Positions 46,573-55,759 of a stretch of 64,000 nucleotides of DNA are shown one piece after another. A model generated the notes under the pieces. That model was not told the origin of the DNA. It saw only the letters and a list, made by a program, of their open reading frames with translations, and ran no database searches. Every line of letters begins with the position of its first letter. The stretch's first letter is position 1. A program made the translations under genes and the position numbers. Source of the DNA: JAYVJH01 sp043777595 (lineage in GTDB: Bacteria; Bacteroidota; Bacteroidia; Cytophagales; Spirosomataceae); the NCBI GenBank assembly GCA_043777595.1, contig JAYWHT010000004.1:13656-77655 (forward strand). Reading direction: 5' to 3'.

Positions 46573-46709
46573 AAAAAGAAAGCCATCATTCAAGTACTGA
46601 AAACTGGTTTACTGACAACTGAACAAATTGCAGAAATATTTACAGTAACAATCGAAGATATTTTTATCATACAATCAAAAATCAACACCTGAACCCATAA
46701 TTAATCACA

Positions 46710-47819
46710 ATGCAAAACCGTTTACTGTCGCTTGATGTTTTTAGGGGAATAACCGTGGCCGCTATGATATTAGTCAATAATCCAGGCGACTGGGATCATG
46801 TCTATGCGCCCCTACTACACGCCCACTGGAACGGCTGCACACCTACCGACCTCATTTTTCCGTTTTTCTTGTTTATTGTTGGCGTATCTATTTCGTTTGC
46901 GTTGGGTAATGCCAAAACACAACCACACAACGCAGTCATTCTAAAAGTCGTCAAGCGGGGTGCTATCTTGTTTGGTTTGGGCGTATTTTTGTCGCTTTAT
47001 CCTAAGTTTGACTTTGCTCATGTGCGTATCATGGGAGTCTTGCAGCGCATTGGTTTGGTGTTTATATTTAGTTCAATAATTTTCTTGAAAACTAATTTCA
47101 AAACCCAAGTCTATATCACGGTAGCCTTGCTGTTGGTCTATTATTTGCTAATGAATTTTGTGCCTGTACCAGATGTGGGCTATGCCAATCTCGAACCCGA
47201 AACCAATCTTGGCGCATGGCTCGACAGAACCATACTAACCACCGACCACCTCTGGAAATCGGCCAAAGTATGGGACCCTGAGGGATTGCTTGGCACAGTT
47301 TCGGCCACCGCCACAGGGCTTCTGGGCGTGCTTACGGGCCAGTGGCTACGCAACAGTCGCCCCGTAGCCGAACGGCTCACGTGGTTGTTTTTGATAGGCA
47401 ATGGCCTGATAATAAGCGGATTGGTTATTGATATGATTTTTCCAATTAACAAATCATTGTGGTCGAGTTCGTATGTTTTGTATGCAGGTGGCTGGGCTAT
47501 GGTCGGCATGGCGGCTTGCTACTGGCTCATTGATGTACGAGGCTACAAACGTTGGACAAAACCCTGTGTCGTTTTTGGGGCAAACGCCATCACTGTTTTC
47601 TTTTTGTCAGGAATCATTCCCCGTACACTCAATTTATTCAAAGTAGCCCAACCCGACGGCACGGAAATAAGTAGTCAAAAATGGCTTTTTCAGACGGGTA
47701 TTGTACCATTTTTTGCCAACCCTTACATGGCATCGCTGGCTGGCTCACTTGTATTTTTGGCTATCTGGACGGTGATACTTTGGATTATGTTCAACAAAAA
47801 AATTATTATTAAAGTATAA
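46710..47819 (+). CDS. Acyltransferase family membrane protein (DUF5009/HGSNAT-like)
   Basis: A 369-residue protein with about 10 membrane helices. The N-terminus RLLSLDVFRGITVAAMILVNNPG followed by WNGCTPTDLIFPFFLFIVGVSI is the signature of the heparan-alpha-glucosaminide N-acetyltransferase-like family. It probably transfers acetyl groups to a glycan across the inner membrane; the acceptor is unknown. The cryptochrome gene begins 16 bases downstream, so the two may be co-transcribed. Confidence 0.9.
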   Translation: MQNRLLSLDVFRGITVAAMILVNNPGDWDHVYAPLLHAHWNGCTPTDLIFPFFLFIVGVSISFALGNAKTQPHNAVILKVVKRGAILFGLGVFLSLYPKFDFAHVRIMGVLQRIGLVFIFSSIIFLKTNFKTQVYITVALLLVYYLLMNFVPVPDVGYANLEPETNLGAWLDRTILTTDHLWKSAKVWDPEGLLGTVSATATGLLGVLTGQWLRNSRPVAERLTWLFLIGNGLIISGLVIDMIFPINKSLWSSSYVLYAGGWAMVGMAACYWLIDVRGYKRWTKPCVVFGANAITVFFLSGIIPRTLNLFKVAQPDGTEISSQKWLFQTGIVPFFANPYMASLAGSLVFLAIWTVILWIMFNKKIIIKV

Positions 47820-47835
47820 AATTTAATCTATAACA

Positions 47836-49140
47836 ATGCCAAAACGTATTATTTACTGGTTTAGAAACGACCTACGCCTACACGACAATGAGGGCTTTCT
47901 GAAAGCCACACAAGCTGCCGATGAAGTCATACCTATTTTTATTTTTGATCCCCGACAGTTTGTTCCAACCCACCATGGTTTTACTAAAACGGGTGCGAGC
48001 CGTACTCAATTTTTGTTTGAGTGTGTTCAAAATCTACGAGACAATCTACGTTCAAAAGGGGGAAATTTACTGATTAGAATGGGTAAACCCGAGGCCATCA
48101 TCAGCACTTTGGCTCGTGAGTTGGAAGTTTCGGCTGTTTATACTGGCAAAGAAGCCACCCAAGAAGAAACCGACATAGAAACCGCAGTGTCCAAAAAACT
48201 GAAAGAACATAATATTGATTTTGAACAATTTTGGGGGGCCACACTCTACCATGCCAAAGATTTACCGTTCTGGATTTCCAGATTGCCCGATGTATTTACA
48301 GAGTTTCGCAAATCTGTCGAAAGACAGTCCAAAATTCGTGAGACTTTTCCAACTCCACGAGCTGTTAAGTTACCTGAGGGCTTAGAATTAGGCAAAATCC
48401 CTGAAATTTATGAACTGATATTATTCTCAGAACCACCTACCAAAGACAACCGTGCTGTACTAAACTTCAAGGGTGGCGAAACCGAAGCACTAAAACGATT
48501 GGACGACTATTTTTGGAAAGGCGACCACCTCAAAACTTACAAAGAAACCCGAAATGGGCTTCTGGGTGCCGACTACTCATCTAAATTTTCGGCTTGGTTG
48601 GCCTTTGGTTGTATTTCGCCCCGATATATTTATGAAGAAATAAAAAGATACGAAACCCAACGAGTGGCCAACGACTCGACTTATTGGCTTGTTTTTGAAC
48701 TCATCTGGCGAGATTATTTTAGGTTTGTAGCTCTCAAATTTGGTACTCGGTTGTTTAAGGTAACGGGTATCAAAAACGACTTTAATAAAAAATGGAAACA
48801 CGACAAAGTAGTATTTCAGCGTTGGGTTGATGGCAAAACGGGCGTACCTTTCATAGACGCCAACATGATAGAACTAAAACAAACGGGCTTTATGTCAAAC
48901 CGTGGGCGGCAAAACGTGGCCAGCTACTTGACCAAAGACCTCGGTATAGACTGGACGTGGGGCGCAGCCTATTTTGAAAATCAGTTGTTAGACTATGATG
49001 TATGCAGCAACTGGGGCAACTGGAGCTATGCGGCAGGTGTAGGCAACGACCCACGTGAAGACCGCTATTTTAATATCGCCAAACAAGCGAGCAACTACGA
49101 CCCCAAAGGTGACTATGTGAGGCATTGGTTGGCTAAGTAA
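47836..49140 (+). CDS. cry: DASH-family cryptochrome/photolyase
   Basis: A 434-residue flavoprotein. The N-terminal photolyase fold begins IIYWFRNDLRLHDNEGFL; the FAD-binding domain contains GKTGVPFIDANMIELKQTGFMSNRGRQNVASYLTKDL near residue 335 and WGAAYFENQLLDYDVCSNWGNWSYAAGVGNDPRED near residue 380, which are the DASH hallmarks. Members repair cyclobutane dimers, mainly in single-stranded DNA, using blue light. Length is typical. Confidence 0.95.
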   Translation: MPKRIIYWFRNDLRLHDNEGFLKATQAADEVIPIFIFDPRQFVPTHHGFTKTGASRTQFLFECVQNLRDNLRSKGGNLLIRMGKPEAIISTLARELEVSAVYTGKEATQEETDIETAVSKKLKEHNIDFEQFWGATLYHAKDLPFWISRLPDVFTEFRKSVERQSKIRETFPTPRAVKLPEGLELGKIPEIYELILFSEPPTKDNRAVLNFKGGETEALKRLDDYFWKGDHLKTYKETRNGLLGADYSSKFSAWLAFGCISPRYIYEEIKRYETQRVANDSTYWLVFELIWRDYFRFVALKFGTRLFKVTGIKNDFNKKWKHDKVVFQRWVDGKTGVPFIDANMIELKQTGFMSNRGRQNVASYLTKDLGIDWTWGAAYFENQLLDYDVCSNWGNWSYAAGVGNDPREDRYFNIAKQASNYDPKGDYVRHWLAK

Positions 49141-49235
49141 AATATTAAAATAATAGACTATAATAAACAAAATACTATATTGGTATGTATTGAACTTTTT
49201 AGTTTTCGGTAAGTGTTACACTACCAAAAACTAAA

Positions 49236-50045
49236 ATGATATTTATTGGCTTTGTGGCTGCGCTTTTCGTTGGTCTTTCGTTGGGTTTGCTTGGTGGTGG
49301 TGGCTCTATTCTGACAGTCCCGTTGCTGGTGTATGTATTCAACGTTCCGCCGCCTGTTGCTACTGCTTACAGTTTGCTTATTGTTGGTACGTCGTCATTG
49401 GTTGGCTCTGTGCCGTATTTGGCGCAGGGCTTGGCCAGTCCCAAAACTGCCCTGTTTTTTTCGTTTCCATCTTTTTTGATGGTTTTCATTACCCGAAAAT
49501 TCATCATGCCACTTGTACCAAATACTATTTTTGAGACTGGCGACTTTGTGCTTACCAAAAGTACAATGATTATGTGTGTTTTTGCTGTCTTGATGTTATT
49601 GTCTGCCAAATCAATGATTTGGGGGCGGCGAGGGACTAACGACGACGACATTGATACTATCCGTCGAAGACTTAACTATCCTATAATTTTTCTTGAAGGG
49701 CTGCTCGTTGGTTTTATAACGGGTTTTGTGGGTGTAGGTGGCGGCTTTTTGATTATTCCTGTGCTTACCAATTTCATCAAGCTACCCATGAAATTTGCCG
49801 TAGGTACGTCATTGATGATTATTGCTATCAACTCTCTTTTTGGTTATTTGGGCGATGTCGGTCAGCACGCTATTGACTGGACTTTTGTTAGCAAAATGAT
49901 TGCGATGTCTGTCGTGGGTGTTTTGTTGGGGTCGTACCTGTCGAGATTCATAAAAAGTAGTCAATTGAAACCAACCTTCGGCTGGTTTACGTTATGTCTG
50001 GGACTATTTATATTGCTCAAAGAAACCTACTTGGGCGGTCGTTAG
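49236..50045 (+). CDS. Sulfite exporter TauE/SafE-family membrane protein
   Basis: A 269-residue inner-membrane protein with eight predicted helices. The family repeats are GLSLGLLGGGGSILTVPLLVY at the start and VGFITGFVGVGGGFLIIPVLTNF in the middle. TauE/SafE proteins move organosulfonates, sulfite or related anions. It heads an operon with two YedE halves and a persulfide-dioxygenase-like enzyme, which points to sulfite or thiosulfate handling. Confidence 0.92.
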   Translation: MIFIGFVAALFVGLSLGLLGGGGSILTVPLLVYVFNVPPPVATAYSLLIVGTSSLVGSVPYLAQGLASPKTALFFSFPSFLMVFITRKFIMPLVPNTIFETGDFVLTKSTMIMCVFAVLMLLSAKSMIWGRRGTNDDDIDTIRRRLNYPIIFLEGLLVGFITGFVGVGGGFLIIPVLTNFIKLPMKFAVGTSLMIIAINSLFGYLGDVGQHAIDWTFVSKMIAMSVVGVLLGSYLSRFIKSSQLKPTFGWFTLCLGLFILLKETYLGGR

Positions 50046-50085
50046 TTGGTGTTTGTACAAATCTTGTTTATTTAATTTTTTATCG

Positions 50086-50661
50086 ATGAATCAATTAGTA
50101 GAAATTATTAGTAAGCCTTGGCCTTGGTATGTGGCTGGGCCGTTGATTGGCTTGACTGTACCTACGCTGCTGCTCATTGGCAATAAGTCTTTTGGTATTT
50201 CGTCCAATCTACGCCATATCTGCGCTATGTGTGTGCCTGCTGGCTTGCCATTTTTTAGTTATGACTGGAAAAAAGAAATCTGGAACTTGGTCTTTGTCGT
50301 TGGTACTTTTTTGGGTGGCATGGTCGCTACTTATTTTTTATCCAACCCCGATGTTTTTCAGATTTCTATTGCTACCATGACCGATCTAAAAGCCCTTGGC
50401 ATCAAAGATTTTTCGGGTCTGATGCCCGCCGATTTATTTAGTATCAATGCTCTATTTTCACTCAAAGGCTTGGTTTTCTTTGTTTTGGGTGGTTTTATGG
50501 TTGGCTTTGGTACTCGCTGGGCGGGTGGCTGTACGTCGGGGCATGCTATTATGGGGCTTTCTAACTTGCAGTGGCCGTCGTTGGTGGCTACTTGCTGTTT
50601 TATGGTGGGTGGTTTTACAATGACTCATTTGCTGTTGCCTTTGATTTTTAAGTTATTCTAA
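50086..50661 (+). CDS. YeeE/YedE-family transporter, first half
   Basis: A 191-residue membrane protein from the ATG at 50086 (a TTG-initiated extension from 50053 is rejected). It contains the YeeE/YedE motif MVGFGTRWAGGCTSGHAIMGLSNL, where the Cys of GGCTSGH is the conserved thiol thought to bind thiosulfate or sulfide-type sulfur in this family. The second half is the next gene, 16 bases downstream; together they would make one complete transporter. Confidence 0.9.
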   Translation: MNQLVEIISKPWPWYVAGPLIGLTVPTLLLIGNKSFGISSNLRHICAMCVPAGLPFFSYDWKKEIWNLVFVVGTFLGGMVATYFLSNPDVFQISIATMTDLKALGIKDFSGLMPADLFSINALFSLKGLVFFVLGGFMVGFGTRWAGGCTSGHAIMGLSNLQWPSLVATCCFMVGGFTMTHLLLPLIFKLF

Positions 50662-50677
50662 AAAATATAATTCTACA

Positions 50678-51112
50678 ATGAAAAATAAACCCGAAAGCTG
50701 GACGGCCAACATTAAATATCTGTTTGTGGGTATCATGTTTGGTATTGTGTTTGTGAAGGCCGAAATCATTTCTTGGTTTCGTATTCAAGAGATGTTTCGT
50801 TTGCAGAGTTTCCACATGTATGGTGTCATTGGCAGTGCCGTGATGGTGGGTATGGTTTCTGTATTTTTAATTAAACGTTTCAATATCAAGACCTTAACTG
50901 GCGAATCTGTTGTGATTCAGCCTAAGACGTTTCAAAAAGGGCAAGTCTATGGCGGACTCATTTTTGGCTTAGGTTGGGCTATTACGGGAGCGTGTCCTGG
51001 GCCGTTGTTTGCCCAAATCGGCAGTGGTTACGTGGTTGTGTTGGCTACACTTTTGAGCGCACTGTTGGGTACTTGGACTTATGGGTATTTCCAAGAAAAA
51101 TTATCGAAATAA
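50678..51112 (+). CDS. YeeE/YedE-family transporter, second half
   Basis: A 144-residue membrane protein with four helices and the second YedE motif YGGLIFGLGWAITGACPGPLFAQIG, with the conserved Cys in GACPGP. It pairs with the preceding gene to give the two pseudosymmetric halves of a sulfur-compound transporter. The MBL-rhodanese gene starts 12 bases downstream. Confidence 0.9.
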   Translation: MKNKPESWTANIKYLFVGIMFGIVFVKAEIISWFRIQEMFRLQSFHMYGVIGSAVMVGMVSVFLIKRFNIKTLTGESVVIQPKTFQKGQVYGGLIFGLGWAITGACPGPLFAQIGSGYVVVLATLLSALLGTWTYGYFQEKLSK

Positions 51113-51124
51113 CAAAAACAGACC

Positions 51125-52531
51125 ATGAAAATAGAACAAATTTACACGGGTTGCTTGGCACAAGGAGCCTATTATATTGAGTCAGAGGGCGAAGTTGCCA
51201 TCATTGACCCCCTCCGTGAGGTGCAGTCTTACATTCAGAAAGCAAAAAAAGACAATGCTACTGTCAAATATATTTTTGAAACCCACTTTCATGCCGATTT
51301 TGTTTCGGGACATTTAGAATTATCTAAAAAAACAAATGCCCCAATTATATACGGGCCCAATGCCAATCCTACTTTTGAGTGTATTGTAGCAACAGATGGA
51401 CAGGTTTTTGAAATCGGCAAACTCAAAATCAAAGTGCTGCACACGCCTGGCCATACAATGGAGTCGAGTTGCTATTTGCTTTTTGACGAAAACAACAATG
51501 AATACTGCATTTTTACGGGCGACACACTTTTTATTGGTGATGTCGGTAGGCCAGATTTAGCTCAAAAATCAACTATTACACAAGACGACTTAGCAGGGCT
51601 TTTGTTCGACTCACTCAGAAACAAAATCATGCCCTTGCCCAACGACCTATTGGTTTATCCAGCTCATGGTGCAGGCTCGGCTTGCGGCAAAAACATGAGT
51701 AAAGAAACTTTTGACACATTGGGAAACCAAAAATTATTTAATTATGCCTTACGTGCCAACATGACCAAAGCCGAGTTTGTGCATGAAGTAACCGATGGAC
51801 TGACACCGCCACCTTATTATTTTCCACAAAATGTAATGCTCAACAAGACAGGTGCAAGAGATATTGCGGCAGTCAAAAACCAGATTGTAGCACTGTCGGC
51901 CAATGCTTTTGAAGCCGCCGCCAACGAAACAGGGGCGGTTGTGATTGATACTCGTTTGGCTCAAACGTTCAAAAATGGATTTGTTCCCAACTCTATTAAC
52001 ATCGGTATTAAAGGGGACTTTGCGCCTTGGGTCGGCACGCTTATTACTGATATAGGGCAGCAAATTTTGTTTGTAGCAGACGCACAAGACACTGATGAGG
52101 TTATAACCCGACTCTCACGTGTGGGCTACGACAACATCATAGGTTACTTAGATGGAGGTTTTGAAACATGGCAACAAGCTGATAAAGAAATAGATAGCAT
52201 TGTTTCGATTGGTGCCGATGAGTTTAGTAAACGCTTTTTAGAGACCGAACTAACGGTCAGAGATGTTCGTAAACCAACTGAATATACAGCCGAACACGTA
52301 AACGAAGCCATGAATATACCTTTGGCTGTGTTGAGCGACAATATGGTAGAGTTTTCAAAAACCGACACAAACTATATTCACTGCGCTGGGGGCTATCGGT
52401 CAATGATGGCTTGCTCTATTCTCAAAGCCCGAGGTTTCGACAATGTGATAGACGTAGCAGGTGGCTTTGCGGCCATTGCCCAAACCAATATACCGAAATC
52501 CGATTTTGTATGCCAGTCCAAAATGCGGTAG
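51125..52531 (+). CDS. MBL-fold persulfide dioxygenase-like protein with two rhodanese domains
   Basis: A 468-residue protein: an ETHE1-like metallo-beta-lactamase domain (residues 1-240) with the iron ligands in THFHADFVSGH, HTPGHTMESS and FTGDTLFIGDVGRPDL, then a first rhodanese domain (about 255-350) in which the catalytic Cys is replaced (LFVADAQD), and a second (about 370-465) with an intact loop HCAGGYRSM. Such fusions oxidise glutathione or low-molecular-weight persulfides to sulfite or thiosulfate. With the TauE and YedE genes before it, it completes a sulfide/persulfide detoxification and sulfur-anion transport operon. Confidence 0.92.
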   Translation: MKIEQIYTGCLAQGAYYIESEGEVAIIDPLREVQSYIQKAKKDNATVKYIFETHFHADFVSGHLELSKKTNAPIIYGPNANPTFECIVATDGQVFEIGKLKIKVLHTPGHTMESSCYLLFDENNNEYCIFTGDTLFIGDVGRPDLAQKSTITQDDLAGLLFDSLRNKIMPLPNDLLVYPAHGAGSACGKNMSKETFDTLGNQKLFNYALRANMTKAEFVHEVTDGLTPPPYYFPQNVMLNKTGARDIAAVKNQIVALSANAFEAAANETGAVVIDTRLAQTFKNGFVPNSINIGIKGDFAPWVGTLITDIGQQILFVADAQDTDEVITRLSRVGYDNIIGYLDGGFETWQQADKEIDSIVSIGADEFSKRFLETELTVRDVRKPTEYTAEHVNEAMNIPLAVLSDNMVEFSKTDTNYIHCAGGYRSMMACSILKARGFDNVIDVAGGFAAIAQTNIPKSDFVCQSKMR

Positions 52532-52536
52532 GTAAT

Positions 52537-52590
52537 TTTTGGGATTTGATTTGACAACTTTTCAAAAAATTGTCAAATCAAATCCCAAAA
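52537..52590. terminator. Long bidirectional terminator
   Basis: A 21-bp perfect inverted repeat (arm TTTTGGGATTTGATTTGACAA) with a 12-base A/T-rich loop between two convergent genes. Suitable for ending both the sulfur operon and the propeller protein gene. Confidence 0.88.
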
Positions 52591-52592
52591 GA

Positions 52593-55500
52593 CTATTTAC
52601 TGGCGGCCTTGAACTCGTCGAAACCTCGTAACTTGATTTCGGGCATTTTTAGTTTTGTAAACTGCGCTGTAACTTTGGCCAACTGGTTGGCTTTCATACC
52701 GTCAAATTTGGCCTGTGCTTCTTTGAGTTTGGTTTCCAAAAAAGTCAAGTTTGTTAGCTGTGCATTTGATGGCTTGCCAACGTAGCTTGTTACTTCGCCA
52801 AACAAGCCAGCGATTTTTTCACGTAGCTGTGGCTCGGCAGTTCCTACATAATTATCGCCTTTGGTAACAACCAAGTTTTCTTTCAGTACGTCCAACTCCT
52901 TGATGAATGGCTCGGCTACTTTTTTGAGTTTGGCATTTGCCGCCAATCGTGCCGCCGTGCTATCTCTAAGGGTATTGAGGTTATCGACCAAGTGAGCAAG
53001 TTGCTCGTTCATACCGTAGAGTTTCATGGCCGTTTCGTTTTGTAGTTTGCGGTCGGCGTCGGTGTGCATTGAGTTAGGGTCAGCCTTCAACACCAGCGAC
53101 GATTCATATACTTGACTCCCTTTTGTCATCTTCACTTTATACGTTCCGGCTGGTACTTGCGGCGATGTAAAGCCACCATACGAAAGTGTTTTGGCGGCAG
53201 CTACTTTGGGTGGTTTGAGGCGGTAGTTCCAGTCCACGATATTGATACCCTTGGCTTTGGCGGCAGCGAGGTCGGCTACTTTTTTGCCTGTTTCGTCAAA
53301 TATTTCTATACCCATTTTGCCAAAAGTATGGCGGTTTTTGAGGTAATAAATAATCTTGGCTTGGCGGCTTGGGTTGTCGGCTACATATTCGCCCGCATCG
53401 CCACCTTCCGAAAATGCAGATTGCTCACGGATAACAGTAGCTGGCCGCTGAAAGAAAAATACATCTTTGCTGGCTGTTTCTTTTGTAATTTGTCTAAGCG
53501 GGCTAATGTCGTCCAATATTATCACTCCTCGCCCGTGTGTTGCCATTACCAAGTCGTTGGTTTCGGGCTGTATCGCCAAATAGTGTACGGCTACTGGTGG
53601 CATATTGTTTTTGAACTGCGACCAGTTTTGGCCACCGTCCACAGTTACCCAAAGGCCGTATTCTGTACCCAAAAACAATAAATTAGGGTTTACTAAATCT
53701 TCTTTTAGGTGGCGGGCGTAGCCCTTTACGTCAGGCGTGATGATTGATTTCCAGGTTTTGCCCATGTCTGTTGTCTTATATACATACGGCTTCATGTCGT
53801 TTTGCGAATGGCCGTCAAAGACGGCATAGCAAGTGTTTTTGTCAAAAGTACTTGGCTCTAAATGGTATGCCCAAGTATTTTTGGGAAGATTTGGCACGTT
53901 AGCCACCATATTTGTCCACGACTTGCCGCCATCTGTTGTGAGCTGAACGTTGCCATCGTCTGTACCGACCCATACCATATTTTCGTCTAATGGCGACTCT
54001 GATATAGCAAACACCGTGCAGTGGTTTTCTGCCCCCGAGTTATCGGCCGATAAGCCACCTGAGTTTTCTTGTTGTTGTTTGGCTGGGTCGTTGGTTGTTA
54101 GGTCTGGCGAGATTTTTACCCATGTTTCGCCCATGTCTTCTGAACGGTGTAAAAACTGGCTACCTACATACAATCTATCAGGTTTGTTGGGGCTAATGTT
54201 GAGCGCACCGTTCCAGTTAAATCTTAGTTTTGGGTCGCCCTCAATGGTATATGGCTTTACTACTTTTTGTTGCTTACGCTGGGTGTCATATCGCCAGATA
54301 TACTCTGCACCTTGCATTTCTGAATATACGATATTGGCCTTAGTTGGGTGGCGGTAAGTTCTAAAACCATCACCTTGACCTACGCTGAACCAATCACGAT
54401 TTTCGATTCCGCCTGGGCTTTCTGAGGGGCCATACCATGAGCCGTTGTCTTGTAGGCCAATGTAAACATTGTAAGGCTTGGCGTTATCGACACTGACTTG
54501 ATAGGCTTGCGAAAGTGGCAAGTTTTTGACCATATCAAAAGTATTTGCCCCGTCCCACGACCGATATATGCCACCATCGGTACAGACCGTAATCTGATTT
54601 GAATTGTTAATATCAAACCAAAAATCGTGTATATCGCTATGAACTGAGCCAATGGTTCTGAATGTTTTGCCGCCGTCTTTGCTAATTGAGCCACTCAAAC
54701 CAGCTTTACATACAACTTCGGGATTTTTTGGGTCAATCACAATACGAGAAAAATAAAATGGACGAACTGCCAATTCAAAATCACCATTGGTACGTTTCCA
54801 TGAAGCACCCGAGTCTTCTGAGCGATAAAGCCCTTTGGTTTCGGCACTATTCGACTCTATAACTGCATACAATAAACTGGGCTTTGAGGGAGCAACGGCA
54901 ATGGCGATACGGCCTATTGGGCCAGTCGGAAAACCATTGTGTATTTTGTTCCAAGTCTTGCCAGCATCAACCGATTTGTAGAGTGCGCTGTTTTCGCCAC
55001 CCGAATTGAAAGAATAAGCCGTGCGCCTGAACTCCCAAAAAGCAGCATATAATATATTTGAATTTTTGGGGTCAATTACCAATTCTGAGCAACCTGTGTT
55101 TTCATTGACCGAAAAAATATTGTTCCAAGTCTTGCCGCCGTCAGTTGTTTTATACACGCCACGGTCTGCGCTCGGCCCCCACAGTGCGCCCATTACACCT
55201 GCATATACGATGTTTGAGTTGGTTGGGTCAATCTTGACGGCACTGATGCGTTCTGATTTTTCGAGACCCATTTTTGTCCAGTTTTCGCCACCATCATCAC
55301 TTTTATAGATACCGTCGCCCACGGTTACGCTGTTGCGTGTCCAGCACTCGCCAGTACCAACCCAAACCGTTTTGTCTGGGTTTTTTGGGTCAATGGCCAC
55401 AGCACCAATCGACTGAATATGTTTGTCGAACATTGGTTTGTAGGTTACGCCTCCGTCCGACGACTTCCATACACCACCACCGGCTGCGCCAGCATACATA

Positions 55501-55679
55501 ATTTTGGGGTCGGTAGGATGGCCTTCTATGTCCGACACTCGCCCAGACATCAGTGCGGGGCCAAGGTGGCGTGCCGACAGTGAACCAAAAAGCTCATCGC
55601 CTTTGAGCGGAATAGCATCTTGTGCTTGCGCTACAAAGCCAACAAGAAGAAATAAAATAATTGAGTACGTTTTTTTCAT
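52593..55679 (-). CDS. Exported BNR/VPS10-type beta-propeller protein
   Basis: About 1028 residues from the ATG at 55679 (signal MKKTYSIILFLLVGFVAQAQ); the longer frame upstream is rejected. Many BNR Asp-box repeats of the type SxDxGxTW are visible: SSDGGVTYKP, SDDGGENWTKM, TTDGGKTWNN, SVDAGKTWNK, TTDGGKSWTN, TVDGGQNWSQ. Together they would form two sortilin-like propellers over residues 30-720, followed by a C-terminal helical region. These proteins are often annotated as glycosyl hydrolases, but the enzymatic activity is not demonstrated by motif. Secreted to the periplasm or cell surface. Confidence 0.9.
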   Translation of the reverse strand: MKKTYSIILFLLVGFVAQAQDAIPLKGDELFGSLSARHLGPALMSGRVSDIEGHPTDPKIMYAGAAGGGVWKSSDGGVTYKPMFDKHIQSIGAVAIDPKNPDKTVWVGTGECWTRNSVTVGDGIYKSDDGGENWTKMGLEKSERISAVKIDPTNSNIVYAGVMGALWGPSADRGVYKTTDGGKTWNNIFSVNENTGCSELVIDPKNSNILYAAFWEFRRTAYSFNSGGENSALYKSVDAGKTWNKIHNGFPTGPIGRIAIAVAPSKPSLLYAVIESNSAETKGLYRSEDSGASWKRTNGDFELAVRPFYFSRIVIDPKNPEVVCKAGLSGSISKDGGKTFRTIGSVHSDIHDFWFDINNSNQITVCTDGGIYRSWDGANTFDMVKNLPLSQAYQVSVDNAKPYNVYIGLQDNGSWYGPSESPGGIENRDWFSVGQGDGFRTYRHPTKANIVYSEMQGAEYIWRYDTQRKQQKVVKPYTIEGDPKLRFNWNGALNISPNKPDRLYVGSQFLHRSEDMGETWVKISPDLTTNDPAKQQQENSGGLSADNSGAENHCTVFAISESPLDENMVWVGTDDGNVQLTTDGGKSWTNMVANVPNLPKNTWAYHLEPSTFDKNTCYAVFDGHSQNDMKPYVYKTTDMGKTWKSIITPDVKGYARHLKEDLVNPNLLFLGTEYGLWVTVDGGQNWSQFKNNMPPVAVHYLAIQPETNDLVMATHGRGVIILDDISPLRQITKETASKDVFFFQRPATVIREQSAFSEGGDAGEYVADNPSRQAKIIYYLKNRHTFGKMGIEIFDETGKKVADLAAAKAKGINIVDWNYRLKPPKVAAAKTLSYGGFTSPQVPAGTYKVKMTKGSQVYESSLVLKADPNSMHTDADRKLQNETAMKLYGMNEQLAHLVDNLNTLRDSTAARLAANAKLKKVAEPFIKELDVLKENLVVTKGDNYVGTAEPQLREKIAGLFGEVTSYVGKPSNAQLTNLTFLETKLKEAQAKFDGMKANQLAKVTAQFTKLKMPEIKLRGFDEFKAASK

Positions 55680-55707
55680 GATTGTTAGAAAGATTATGGA
55701 TTTAAAA

Positions 55708-55741
55708 AAACTATGCAAGACTGGCTTGTCTTGCATAGTTT
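55708..55741 (-). terminator. Terminator of the LolA-like gene
   Basis: A 14-bp stem (AAACTATGCAAGAC) around TGGCTT, followed on the minus strand by a run of T. It lies just downstream of the LolA-like gene and just upstream of the propeller protein gene. Confidence 0.85.
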
Positions 55742-55759
55742 ATAATAATTCAATAGAGA

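Larger units (their letters stand above)
45759..46692 (+). pseudogene. PD-(D/E)XK nuclease-family (Rpn/PDDEXK_2) transposase, inactivated
   Basis: The original start is MTPEKYINPFTDFG at 45759. After codon GGA a 16-base insertion (45801-45816) shifts the frame; without it the reading continues FKKIFGEEANKDLLIDFLNSFF. A second insertion of 15 bases (45964-45978) is in frame and adds ATANR inside DRKAI/YDLYCKT. An in-frame TGA at 46114-46116 replaces an expected Trp (QAQKGN*NYKL). Beyond it the frame continues through VGILNFVFADHKDE to a C-terminal region of GEQIGLEK tandem repeats and stops at 46692. The family comprises small transposase-like nucleases; this copy should be dead. Confidence 0.85.

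Noticed and set aside
46129..46692. Independent gene for the second part of the transposase
   Set aside because: It is in the same frame as the first part, separated only by a TGA at a Trp position, and lacks the catalytic N-terminal part; treated as one pseudogene.
51125..52531. Hydroxyacylglutathione hydrolase (glyoxalase II) as an alternative for the MBL protein
   Set aside because: The rhodanese fusion and the TauE/YedE operon fit a persulfide dioxygenase-like role far better.
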